This document shows, piece by piece, positions 54,392-62,507 of a stretch of 64,000 bases of DNA (position 1 is its first letter; the number at the start of each line of letters is the position of its first letter). The DNA is from G963665925 sp963676345 (GTDB lineage: Bacteria; Bacillota; Clostridia; Peptostreptococcales; Acidaminobacteraceae), in NCBI GenBank assembly GCA_963676345.2, contig CAXXTS010000001.1, forward strand, positions 496,001 to 560,000, written 5' to 3'. The notes below the pieces were generated by a model. It was not told the origin of the DNA. It worked only from the letters and a program-made list of their open reading frames with translations, and did no database searches. A program made the position numbers and the translations under genes.

Positions 54392-56326
54392 TTATGCATT
54401 CGGAATACGCATTTCAAATTTGACACCCTGTCCTGGTTGACTGTCACAGTTTAGCGTTCCACCAAGCTTCTCTACGATGATGGTGCGGACGATATGCATA
54501 CCAAGACCACTATTTCCTTGCGCTCTGTTTGTTGTAAAAAATGGCTCAAAAGCTTTTTCAAGGACACTTTCATCCATCCCCACACCATTGTCTGAGTATG
54601 TGATTATGGTTTCTTCATCCGTTTGTACGGCGTCAATCTCAACTTGTCCGGCTTCAACGCCTTCAAAACCATGTATCAGAGAATTCATTATCAAGTTGGT
54701 AATCACTTGACTGAACTCACCCGGATTTGAATTTAGCGTCAGTCCAATAGGACACTTGTTATTAATCTGATGCTTTGTATTTTTATACTCATGTCTAAGA
54801 CTGGTAATGACGGAGTCAAATGTTTCCCTTAAATCAAATGTGAATTTCATCTGGCTGCTTTGGTCTACTGCAACTTGTTTAAAACTTTTAACAAGCTCTG
54901 CAGCTCGATCCAGACTTTCTGTTAAAATGGTAATTGACTCAAGGCTAGTCTCTATATGGCGCTCAAATTCTTTCTTTGTCAATTCACCAGACATAAACTT
55001 TTCGCGCAGTCTTAGTATTTCCCTTTCCAGATAGGTGGCCGTTGAAAGACTCGTCCCAATAGGGGTATTTACTTCGTGAGTTATACCCGCCACTAAATTT
55101 CCTAGAGAAGCCGCCTTCTCTGTATCAATAATATGTGCATACTGTGCTTCAAGCTCTTTATTCTTTTCTTCTATACGATTTTCAAGTGTTAAATTTTCAT
55201 TTCTAAATAAATCTACAATCCTTTGAAAAGAATCTGCTATTTCTCCAATTTCGTCTTTTCTTTGTAAATATGAATGCGGCATATTTAAAGTATAATCACC
55301 ACGTGCTATCTGGGTTCCATTTTCTACAATAAGCTTAAATGGTTTCATAGATGTTCTGATAATCAGATCTACTAAAATAATTGAAAGTGTAATACCTAGA
55401 GCAAAAATACTGAATAGTTTAAGTGCGGTTACATAAACAGAATCCTGAATACGCTGCTTATCTATTAGAGATATAACCTTCCAGCCACTCCCCTCAATTG
55501 CATATGACTGCATAAAATAGGGCTTACTTTCATAAGATATTTCAACAAGTTCTCCTGATGCCTTTTCTATTAATTCAGCATACTTGGCAAGTTCATCATC
55601 TGAGTCTTTATAAGATGCTTCAATGACCTTTTCACCATCTGGATGATACACATACATACCGTCACCGGTTACAAGAAAATTTTTGTCTCTGGCATTCAGC
55701 CGCGCGCTGTCAAAGATTTGCGGAAGATCTTCCAGTACAATATCGACTACAACAAATCCGATGCGCTTATCCTCTTCAAAAATTGGTGTAATTGTTGAAA
55801 TTACGATGCGCTTTGTTTCCCACTCTACATATGGCTCAGTGAAGGACGTGCCTTTTGAACTCACAGCGACCTGATACCAGGGTCTTTTTTTAACATCATA
55901 ATCTTTGCCTGATACGATTTCCTGATTATCTACGTAGAAATTCGCAGCTTCATTAGACACCCATGTCAAAAAGTAATTGGAATTGCTTTCTTGCACCGAC
56001 TTGAGCGTTTTAAGTATAGATGGGAACAGTGGGTTCTTCTCAATATCATCATGTGTTTGAACCTCTTTTAAATAACGCCTAATTTCATTATTATACGAAA
56101 GAGAAGAAGAGGTAATTCTTGCATTTTCAAAAATATTCTTTACATCACGAGAAACGCCATCTGCAAGCAGTGTCGTTTCATGAGTGAGTGTCTCCATCGA
56201 ATCGGACTCAATATATCTATATTCAAATATGCCTACTATACCTAAAAGTATGATGAGGGTCACAATCACAATAGTCGTTACTCGATTTGCCAAACTACTT
56301 AAAATATGGCTTCTTATCCATTTCAT
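54392..56326 (-). CDS. membrane sensor histidine kinase with Cache domain
   Basis: Orphan kinase of 644 residues. An N-terminal membrane helix (about 15-35), an extracellular double-Cache-type sensor (about 40-285; VKKRPWYQVAVSSKGTSFTEPYVEW and NFLVTGDGMYVYHPDGEKV are in it), a second helix (about 300-325) and HAMP follow. A coiled coil leads to the kinase core: phospho-acceptor His in ITHEVNTPIGTS, N box LIMNSLIHGFEG, G1 SDNGVGMDES and G2 GNSGLGMHIVRTI. No response regulator is adjacent. The sensed ligand is unknown; such Cache domains often bind amino acids or carboxylates. The ATG at 56326 follows GGAG. Confidence 0.9.
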   Translation of the reverse strand: MKWIRSHILSSLANRVTTIVIVTLIILLGIVGIFEYRYIESDSMETLTHETTLLADGVSRDVKNIFENARITSSSLSYNNEIRRYLKEVQTHDDIEKNPLFPSILKTLKSVQESNSNYFLTWVSNEAANFYVDNQEIVSGKDYDVKKRPWYQVAVSSKGTSFTEPYVEWETKRIVISTITPIFEEDKRIGFVVVDIVLEDLPQIFDSARLNARDKNFLVTGDGMYVYHPDGEKVIEASYKDSDDELAKYAELIEKASGELVEISYESKPYFMQSYAIEGSGWKVISLIDKQRIQDSVYVTALKLFSIFALGITLSIILVDLIIRTSMKPFKLIVENGTQIARGDYTLNMPHSYLQRKDEIGEIADSFQRIVDLFRNENLTLENRIEEKNKELEAQYAHIIDTEKAASLGNLVAGITHEVNTPIGTSLSTATYLEREILRLREKFMSGELTKKEFERHIETSLESITILTESLDRAAELVKSFKQVAVDQSSQMKFTFDLRETFDSVITSLRHEYKNTKHQINNKCPIGLTLNSNPGEFSQVITNLIMNSLIHGFEGVEAGQVEIDAVQTDEETIITYSDNGVGMDESVLEKAFEPFFTTNRAQGNSGLGMHIVRTIIVEKLGGTLNCDSQPGQGVKFEMRIPNA

Positions 56327-56498
56327 ATGCTGTAGCTCCCAAGTTAGTAATTGTATTTTCACTATGTATTATTTATACCATTCTTTAGAGCTGTAAATCA
56401 GGTTATGAGTGATTGACCCTTGATAGAATAAGTGCATTTACATATTTACAAATTTAAAGTCAAATTGGTTTTTTTTCCTATCCACGAATGGTACTTTC

Positions 56499-56507
56499 TG
56501 GTATAAT
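56499..56507 (+). promoter_or_regulatory. extended -10 promoter of the small membrane protein gene
   Basis: TGGTATAAT with no good -35. It lies about 55 bases before the start codon. Confidence 0.45.
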
Positions 56508-56562
56508 ATAATTGGTAATGTTTTGTACAATACATATGAGTCAAATAAATTGAGGGTGAATT

Positions 56563-56826
56563 ATGAATTACTACCAACTACCATTTCGGCAATTTAGGCT
56601 GATTGTTCTTCTAACAACACTAATTGCCGTTATTTATGTTATAAATACAGAAATGATTTTACTGCGTCCCCTTCTGTTTTTTTCAGGCGGGATGATTTCA
56701 TTCATAAATATTATTGAGGCCTTCAGCAAAAAACACGTGCATATTATGCTCAAAGGCATGCATGTCCTCATTTTACTGCTGTTTATTTTTGGATTCAGAT
56801 ACGCTCTGATTGCATGTATCGCATAA
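56563..56826 (+). CDS. small membrane protein, 87 residues
   Basis: Hypothetical protein with three likely membrane helices (about residues 10-27, 33-50 and 65-83) and a short basic loop (AFSKKHVHIMLKG). It has a good ribosome site (GAGGGTG) and its own promoter and terminator, so it is very likely expressed. I do not recognise a family. It resembles DUF-type small membrane proteins of Firmicutes only in build. Confidence 0.65.
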   Translation: MNYYQLPFRQFRLIVLLTTLIAVIYVINTEMILLRPLLFFSGGMISFINIIEAFSKKHVHIMLKGMHVLILLLFIFGFRYALIACIA

Positions 56827-56870
56827 GTATAGAAGCGAATTTTTTATACAAAAGAATTTATGAATACGAA

Positions 56871-56897
56871 CAAGCGCGTCCCTCTAGGACGCGCTTG
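56871..56897 (+). terminator. terminator of the small membrane protein gene
   Basis: Eleven-bp stem CAAGCGCGTCC (56871-56881) with GGACGCGCTTG (56887-56897). The following T run is short. Confidence 0.65.
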
Positions 56898-57001
56898 AAG
56901 TGTTTCATTATGTAATGCTAAAAGCATTCAAAGATATTTTCATACCAAATGAATGTTTAGACAGCATGTTTACAATGAGCATATTTCAAAAAGAACAATA
57001 T

Positions 57002-57268
57002 CTACTCAGGTAGTGTACTCCTCCACTGTTTAAAAGTCATTTTCCGGGTAGCGTTAACAATAACTGGATCACTTTCAGCTAAGGCTTTAGCCTGTTCAAA
57101 TGACTCCATCTTGTAAATTACAAGTCCACCTGAATGATCCGTAAAAGGACCCTTTGCATAGATATTGCCCGCTTCCATATTCTTGTTCAAAAAATCAATA
57201 TGAACATCTAAAATTTCCTTATCCTTCTCAGGATTTATCATTTCAAATACTGCTACAAAATATGGCAT
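57002..57268 (-). CDS. YciI family protein
   Basis: An 88-residue protein of the YciI (YCII-related) family with a ferredoxin-like fold. PYFVAVFEMINPEK at the start, HIDFLNKNMEAGNIYAKGPF with the conserved His, and GGLVIYKMESFEQAKALAESDP are typical. Biochemical role unknown; some relatives act as small dehydrohalogenase-like or muconolactone-isomerase-like enzymes. AGGAGG precedes the ATG. Confidence 0.88.
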   Translation of the reverse strand: MPYFVAVFEMINPEKDKEILDVHIDFLNKNMEAGNIYAKGPFTDHSGGLVIYKMESFEQAKALAESDPVIVNATRKMTFKQWRSTLPE

Positions 57269-57606
57269 ATATACCTCCTCATTTACTTGATACGATGAGT
57301 ATACGCTATTTTCTTAAAATTCAATATGAAAAAATACACAAACCTATTGGCGTCTCCAATATCCTATAATAAATTTCATACCTATATTAAAAAGCTATCC
57401 ATAATTGGCATTTTTAGGTATACTGTTCATGGGTATGTTTAGTGTGTCTCTGGGAATGATGAATGAAGTGAAATATAAAAGAATGTGCTGGTGCATCCGA
57501 CCATCACTACATTGATGCTTCATTACACTACTTAATAGAAAATTGGGCCTCAATACAATACCAGCCTTGTATTGAGGTTATTTAACTTCACACGGAGGGC
57601 TACTTC
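57269..57606 (+). other. upstream region of the PH-like membrane protein, with a leader hairpin
   Basis: A -10-like TATACT lies near 57418. A hairpin CCTCAATACAA (57548-57558) with TTGTATTGAGG (57567-57577), followed by TTATTT, sits 30 bases before the next gene. It may be a leader terminator for 57607-58281 or the end of an unseen transcript. No ORF is supported here. Confidence 0.4.
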
Positions 57607-58281
57607 ATGCTTATTTTTATAGATTTCATTTTACCACTATTAATATTATTTCAAGCACTAATAAATTTCCTGCGTATGTATAGACTCATAGCAGACAAGG
57701 GTGAGCTTTACTACATGTATCAGCAGGGGTGGAAAGAACACCTGGCAGGCATAATCATCGCAGGCTTGACCATAGCGTTTCTCATGTATATCAGCAAAGA
57801 CAAAGTGGACTTCAACTCATGGTATATATATGGCAAGTACTTCAATTCACCAAATCAGCTCTTTGATTATGACTTCTTCTATGATTTAAAACACAGTCTT
57901 AAAAAAAGCAACCCCGCAGATTATGATGCACTCATATCTCTAGGATCAACACTACGGCTCCTCACCGTGATTTTTAGTTTTTTGATTAAAATGCTCTCCG
58001 ATATGGCACCCATGCTATTTGGGGCTGGAATTTATGGTAATGGTATTTTCGATGGAAAACTCTTTTATACCTACGAAAACATAAAATCATATGAGGTTAG
58101 GACAGAGGATGAAATAAGCACATTGACGCTTACCCTTGTAAAGAAAAGCCTCTTTACACAAGATCATAAAACAGTAGACATTCCAGTCAAGCAAGATGAG
58201 GTCAGTGAAATCACAAGGTACTTGAGACATGAAATTCGAGAGACTTCAGCTTTTGAAGAGAATGTGCAGGCGATACGCTAA
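57607..58281 (+). CDS. membrane protein with C-terminal PH-like domain
   Basis: Hypothetical protein of 224 residues. Hydrophobic segments lie at about 3-20, 47-62, 115-132 and a short one after it. The soluble end (GIYGNGIFDGKLFYTYENIKSY ... VDIPVKQDEVSEI) aligns by eye with the end of the protein at 11933-12412: G-I-x-x-x-GKL, an I-K pair, and IPVK followed by an acidic helix. Both are probably paralogues with bacterial PH-like domains. Function unknown. GGAGG lies eight bases before the ATG. Confidence 0.6.
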   Translation: MLIFIDFILPLLILFQALINFLRMYRLIADKGELYYMYQQGWKEHLAGIIIAGLTIAFLMYISKDKVDFNSWYIYGKYFNSPNQLFDYDFFYDLKHSLKKSNPADYDALISLGSTLRLLTVIFSFLIKMLSDMAPMLFGAGIYGNGIFDGKLFYTYENIKSYEVRTEDEISTLTLTLVKKSLFTQDHKTVDIPVKQDEVSEITRYLRHEIRETSAFEENVQAIR

Positions 58282-58393
58282 TGAACAGGACACGTAAAAT
58301 TGCCTTCTACTTTATGTATAATGACCACAATTCACTATTCAAATAGAGCTATGTTATATATGGCTGTAACGATAAAAGGGGCCATAAATCATA

Positions 58394-58422
58394 AAAACAC
58401 CACGCTAAAAGCGTGGTGTTTT
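58394..58422 (-). terminator. rnpB terminator
   Basis: Twelve-bp stem (58394-58405 with 58411-58422), loop of five bases, and T residues on the minus strand just after the RNase P RNA. Confidence 0.85.
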
Positions 58423-58424
58423 TA

Positions 58425-58778
58425 ATATGTCGAATGAGACAAATCGATAAGCCGGGTTCTGTCGTGAATGATCATCTATCTAGGCCAGACGTTACCGAAT
58501 GGCTCAAGCGACCTACCACTGGGGTCAGCGGCGAGCAACCGCTTTTTTATGCCCCTACTTGGTCTTGCTCCAGATGGGGTTTACAGAGCCGCAAAGTCGC
58601 CAGTGCGCTGGTGAGCTCTTACCTCACCTTTCCACCCTTACCACAAAAGTGGCGGTATATTTCTGTTGCACTTTCCTTGGAGTTACCTCCACTGGGAGTT
58701 ACCCAGCACCCTGCTCTATGGAGCCCGGACTTTCCTCGTGAAAACTCACGCGATCATTTAATTCACTCATTCGACACA
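58425..58778 (-). ncRNA. rnpB: RNase P RNA, type A
   Basis: Catalytic RNA that matures tRNA 5' ends. The minus strand shows GAGGAAAGTCCGGGCTCC (5' conserved region), GGTAAGGGTGGAAAGGTG, GGTAAGAGCTCACC, GGTAAACCCC and the 3' ACAGAACCCGGCTTAT element. The ends pair: TGTCGAATGAG near 58776 with CTCATTCGACA near 58428 (stem P1). This is the ancestral (A) type, not the Bacillus B type. Ends are estimated from P1. Confidence 0.96.
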
Positions 58779-58857
58779 AACTATATTTTATACTATAAGG
58801 GCCTTAAAATCAATCATTTCTCTTGCTATTTCATAAGTATTTATGGGAATCCTTAAA

Positions 58858-59832
58858 TTAGCTTTCTAGTATGCCTTTTCTTGAATCGACAGAGCGAACA
58901 TGCTTCTTCATATACGCTGCTGCGAATGGCAGCTGTACCACATAGGCAATGGCTATTAAGAGAACTGCTAAGGACTCACCAAATACAGAAAGTGATATGC
59001 CCAGGGCAATGGTCAAATTTCGAAGCGCTGAGCCAAACACCAGTGCTGGCTTTTCCGCTTCATCTTCTATATAGCGGCCTGCAAAATTTCCAACTAAAAT
59101 AAGGACTGTATAGAAGACCAATAAGGGCAAAACCACTTGTATTGCTAGCGTTGGCTGATTGAGTATGGTTTTAGCTTTTAATGCAATTGCAAGCCAGACA
59201 ATGGCCATTACACCAATTGCACTCACACCGCCAAGTAGGGGTTTTAAGCGCTTAAAGTATGCCGGTCCTTTGTGCTTCACAATCAAGACACGTGTAAGCA
59301 TAGCACTTACAAGCGGTAAAATGACCACCTTAATCAGTGAAAGGACAATGGATGCTGTACTGATTTCAATTGATGATGCCAAAAACAACTTCAAATACAT
59401 GGGAATCATCACCATGGACAGCAATAAGTTAACCGTCATCATAACAAGGGCTGTTTGGACCTTGCCACCTGCCAGACCTGTCCAAGATGCAGTCATGCCG
59501 CTCGTTGGCAAAAGACCAATAAGAATCATACCAAGCATCAGCATTGGATCATGACTTAAGAACAAACGTCCTACTGCATAAGCTACTAACGGAGCAACCG
59601 CAAAGTTAAGCAGAATGCTTAGCAGGACCGCTCTTGGGGACTTTATCACTTCTAAAATATCTTTCAGCTTTACATTCAACATCATTGGGAAGACCATGAT
59701 AAAAAGAATCGGATTCACTAAACTCTTCAACGACCTGACGTCGGTCAATGCACCTGTTAGAAGACCTATTACGATCATTACAGGTATACTCCACGTTAAA
59801 TATTTCTTCGCACTTAGTAAAATCTTCTTCAC
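58858..59832 (-). CDS. bile acid:sodium symporter (BASS) family transporter
   Basis: Membrane transporter of 324 residues with about ten helices. VNPILFIMVFPMMLNVKL, GLLPTSGMTASWTGLAGG and GSALRNLTIALGISLSVFG match the BASS/ACR3-like superfamily. The substrate is not determined; arsenite, organic anions and sterol-like compounds are all handled in this superfamily. The start is read as GTG at 59832 with GGGGGAG just upstream. It follows a ferredoxin gene by 20 bases. Confidence 0.85.
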   Translation of the reverse strand: MKKILLSAKKYLTWSIPVMIVIGLLTGALTDVRSLKSLVNPILFIMVFPMMLNVKLKDILEVIKSPRAVLLSILLNFAVAPLVAYAVGRLFLSHDPMLMLGMILIGLLPTSGMTASWTGLAGGKVQTALVMMTVNLLLSMVMIPMYLKLFLASSIEISTASIVLSLIKVVILPLVSAMLTRVLIVKHKGPAYFKRLKPLLGGVSAIGVMAIVWLAIALKAKTILNQPTLAIQVVLPLLVFYTVLILVGNFAGRYIEDEAEKPALVFGSALRNLTIALGISLSVFGESLAVLLIAIAYVVQLPFAAAYMKKHVRSVDSRKGILES

Positions 59833-59852
59833 ATCAATCTCCCCCTCAGAAC

Positions 59853-60110
59853 TTAGGCCATTTGCACAGCGCGCATAGGACAAACCGCCACACATTTGCC
59901 ACAGCTAATACATTTTTCTTTATCAATTACTGGTACAGAGCTTCCAAAAATACTGACCTTTTGAGATACAGCTTTCACAGGACAGACTCTCTTAACAGGA
60001 CAAAACGGCGATTTGTCACAGCGATTTGAGTTGATTACTGCAATTCTCGCCTTCTGCTTCACACCGTCTTTTTTACTTTTATTTGCTTTTATACGTGCTG
60101 ACTTACTCAT
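59853..60110 (-). CDS. 8Fe ferredoxin-like protein with basic N-terminus
   Basis: An 85-residue protein. A lysine-rich head (about 1-25) precedes two cluster motifs: CDKSPFCPVKRVCPVKAV (first Cys spacing wider than usual) and CISCGKCVAVCPMRAV (classic CxxCxxCxxxCP). It would carry two iron-sulfur clusters. It sits in an operon with a BASS transporter, a pairing found in some anaerobes, without known function. GGAGG lies seven bases before the ATG. Confidence 0.88.
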   Translation of the reverse strand: MSKSARIKANKSKKDGVKQKARIAVINSNRCDKSPFCPVKRVCPVKAVSQKVSIFGSSVPVIDKEKCISCGKCVAVCPMRAVQMA

Positions 60111-60132
60111 AATCTAACCTCCATTGTGTGTT

Positions 60133-60189
60133 CCTCCCCGTGCGGGAGGGGCGTATCTATAATATAATGCCTTTCCAAACGATTGTCAA
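60133..60189 (-). promoter_or_regulatory. promoter and 5' hairpin of the ferredoxin gene
   Basis: Minus-strand TTGACA (60189-60184), 17-base spacer and TATATT (60166-60161). The RNA would begin near 60154 and fold at once into CCTCCC/GGGAGG (60149-60133), before the ribosome site. Confidence 0.75.
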
Positions 60190-60333
60190 CACAAAATTCA
60201 ACTTCCGTCCCCACAACATTCAACATACGTCCCTTGTGTAAGGGTTGATTTCATTCTATTACAGACTTTCTGTTTCTAAATGATAATTTTTTTCAATAAA
60301 AGTGTAGCTTTTTTGTATAGTTTATGTTATACT

Positions 60334-60575
60334 AGATTCATCAAATCAAAGAAGATTTGATTTCAGGAATCTTACAGAGTGTCGACCCCCACAATGACAC
60401 TCATGGAATGGACCCCCTATTCCATTTACATCCTGACATACCCGCTTATTTTTCTAAAATAAGGTTTACGAAAAACTTATTTTAGAATTCGGCTCAGAAC
60501 CGAATAACCTCCTATTTTGTTTAGCCGTTTACCATTAAAAAAACCCACTCAATTGAGTGGGTTCTTTCTTTATGT
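60334..60575 (+). ncRNA. candidate structured small RNA with C-rich loops
   Basis: An extended -10 (TGTTATACT, 60325-60333) precedes five hairpins and a terminator in about 225 bases. H1 is 60340-60361. H2 (60377-60402) and H3 (60403-60425) are 7-bp stems that both show GACCCCC in the loop. H4 (60452-60487) is a perfect 12-bp stem and H5 is 60487-60505. Then ACCTCCT (60507-60513) is unpaired, before the last hairpin (60542-60563). No ORF fits. The loops could pair with Shine-Dalgarno regions. Confidence 0.5.
60535..60563 (-). terminator. terminator of the nif3 gene, perhaps bidirectional
   Basis: AACCCACTC (60542-60550) and GAGTGGGTT (60555-60563). The minus strand continues with seven T residues; the plus strand with CTTTCTTT. 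Confidence 0.85.
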
Positions 60576-60628
60576 GTATTATTGCATTTTATTCTTTAAT
60601 TGCTGTTCTATCTGATTTTCAAATATGC

Positions 60629-61747
60629 TTAAACGCCACGAAAAGGTGTTGTTTCTGTTTCTGATTGAAGCACAGCTACCTCATATGACTTCAGTGAAAA
60701 AGCATGCTCTAATTTTTCAGCGAGCTTCTTAATATAAATCTGCTCTGTTTCAAAATGTCCTGCATCAATCAATGCGATATTCATCTGCAAAGCTTCTTGA
60801 GCTTCATGGTATTTCACATCCCCAGTGATAAGGGTATCACAGCCTCTTGATGCAGCGGCTTTCATCATATCAGAACCCGCACCTGTACAAATCGCTACTT
60901 TTCGTACAGCGCGATGTGCATCCCCTACATAGCGGAGGGTCTCCACGCCAAGTTTGTCTTTTACCAGCTCAGCCAAAGAACTCAGAGTGTGTTTTTCACC
61001 GAGATGGCCCACACGACCAAGATACGATGCTTCTGTAAGGTTATCCAGTGAGAAGATGTCATAAGCTGGCACCTCATATGGATGCGCTTTTAGCATCTGA
61101 GACAGGACTCTGTCAATTTGGTCTGCTTTAACAACCACTTCTATTTTAACTTCCTCAACACGCTCTAAGGCACCAACTGATCCTATTGCAGGATTTGCAC
61201 CCTCAAGAGGTTTGAATGCACCCTCTCCCTTTACAGTGAATGAGCATGCTTCATAATTGCTGAGCTTTCCAGCGCCAGCAGTTGCAAGTGCTGTTCTAAC
61301 CGCTTCAGCGTCAGTCTGAGGCACATATACCACCAACTTCTTATAGGCTTCAACACCTGTGCGTTCAAGCCCTGAAACATTCATTAATTCAAGCAGTTGG
61401 CAGATATAATCATTGGTTCCCCCCTCGGCAATGTCGAGATTGGTATGCGCTGCATATACGCTGATATCATTTTTAATGAGCTTTCTAACAATAGATCCGG
61501 TCGGCTCTGATTCTACAATTTTTTTCATTGGCTTGAATATCAACGGATGGTGACAAATGATCAAATCAATATTTCGCGTGATTGCCTCATCGACTACTTG
61601 CTTTGTCACTTCCAGTGCTACAAGTATTCTGTCTACTTCAGAGTCCGCATTTCCAATGAGCAGTCCAACGTTGTCCCATGACTTAGCTAATTTTTCTGGT
61701 GCGATTTCGTTCATAATTTTAATGATCTTACTTGAATTTATAAACAT
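60629..61747 (-). CDS. Nif3-like dinuclear metal centre protein
   Basis: A 372-residue protein of the Nif3/YqfO family, hexameric with a dinuclear metal site. SWDNVGLLIG, ICHHPLIFKPMKKI, YAAHTNLDIAEGGTND and ITGDVKYHEAQEAL, ALIDAGHFETEQIY hold the His, Asp and Glu ligands. The middle insert (about 130-235) is the PII-like YqfO domain. Often annotated as GTP cyclohydrolase type 2; the physiological role is not settled. The start overlaps the trmK stop by ten bases, which couples both genes. Confidence 0.93.
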   Translation of the reverse strand: MFINSSKIIKIMNEIAPEKLAKSWDNVGLLIGNADSEVDRILVALEVTKQVVDEAITRNIDLIICHHPLIFKPMKKIVESEPTGSIVRKLIKNDISVYAAHTNLDIAEGGTNDYICQLLELMNVSGLERTGVEAYKKLVVYVPQTDAEAVRTALATAGAGKLSNYEACSFTVKGEGAFKPLEGANPAIGSVGALERVEEVKIEVVVKADQIDRVLSQMLKAHPYEVPAYDIFSLDNLTEASYLGRVGHLGEKHTLSSLAELVKDKLGVETLRYVGDAHRAVRKVAICTGAGSDMMKAAASRGCDTLITGDVKYHEAQEALQMNIALIDAGHFETEQIYIKKLAEKLEHAFSLKSYEVAVLQSETETTPFRGV

Positions 61748-62430
61748 TTCAATCGTGCCTCCAGTCCTTTGAGTTTTTCTTCAAGCGCTGGAAGTTTTGC
61801 CTGGGCCGACGCCTTTTTACTCGATTTTAAACCCGCAATAATCTCTTTAGTCTGTTTCACTTTTTTCTCTAGGAAGAGAATCGAAAGCGGATCTTCTTTT
61901 TTCATCAAAAAAACACCCAGCTCGTAGTCCAGTTCATCTTCAATTATCATTTCACCGTGCTCAACAACCATTACTTCATAAATACGTTGCCCTTCTATAG
62001 ACAATTTTTCATTTGTAATTTTAAAGTGGTTTTGACAGAGCCACTTGCGCAGTTGATCCTGAGCAACCATCGGCTGTAGTATAAATTGCTTCACAGACCT
62101 AGTCATTTCAGGTCTTTCAACCAGTATGTCACGAATTAGCAGTCCGCCCATTCCAGCAATAATGACCGTGTCAACTTCCCCTACTTTATACGGAAGCAGC
62201 CCGCCCCCTAACCTGACATCGATTTTCTCAAGAAGGCCCGCCCCTTGAACTGCCTGCTTCGCATTCTCAGTTGGACCTGCATTTATATCTGTTGCAATAG
62301 CACTGTTGCAAATACCATTCTCTATTAAGTATATAGGTACATAGCCGTGGTCTGTGCCAACATCACCTATAACGGAACCCGGCTGAACCAAATCGGCAAT
62401 GGTCTGCAGTCTTGGTGTGAGTTTCATCAA
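61738..62430 (-). CDS. trmK: tRNA (adenine-22-N1)-methyltransferase
   Basis: SAM-dependent enzyme of 230 residues that methylates A22 of tRNA. VIGDVGTDHGYVPIYLIE is the SAM site; GGGLLPYKVGEVDTVIIAGMGG and FILQPMVAQDQLRKWL are typical of TrmK/YqfN. The C-terminal coiled coil (about 170-230) also fits. It is placed between rpoD and nif3, as in Bacillus. Confidence 0.94.
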   Translation of the reverse strand: MMKLTPRLQTIADLVQPGSVIGDVGTDHGYVPIYLIENGICNSAIATDINAGPTENAKQAVQGAGLLEKIDVRLGGGLLPYKVGEVDTVIIAGMGGLLIRDILVERPEMTRSVKQFILQPMVAQDQLRKWLCQNHFKITNEKLSIEGQRIYEVMVVEHGEMIIEDELDYELGVFLMKKEDPLSILFLEKKVKQTKEIIAGLKSSKKASAQAKLPALEEKLKGLEARLKCL

Positions 62431-62456
62431 TCTTTCTCCTCATCTTTTACTACAAA

Positions 62457-62482
62457 AAACGAGCCATTTCCATGGCTCGTTT
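62457..62482 (-). terminator. rpoD terminator
   Basis: Eleven-bp stem AAACGAGCCAT (62457-62467) with ATGGCTCGTTT (62472-62482) and T residues on the minus strand. Confidence 0.85.
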
Positions 62483-62507
62483 GAATACGTTTATCCTAAA
62501 AAGCTGA

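Noticed and set aside
58413..58856. A 147-codon plus-strand ORF
   Set aside because: It is the antisense shadow of RNase P RNA, a well-known false gene.
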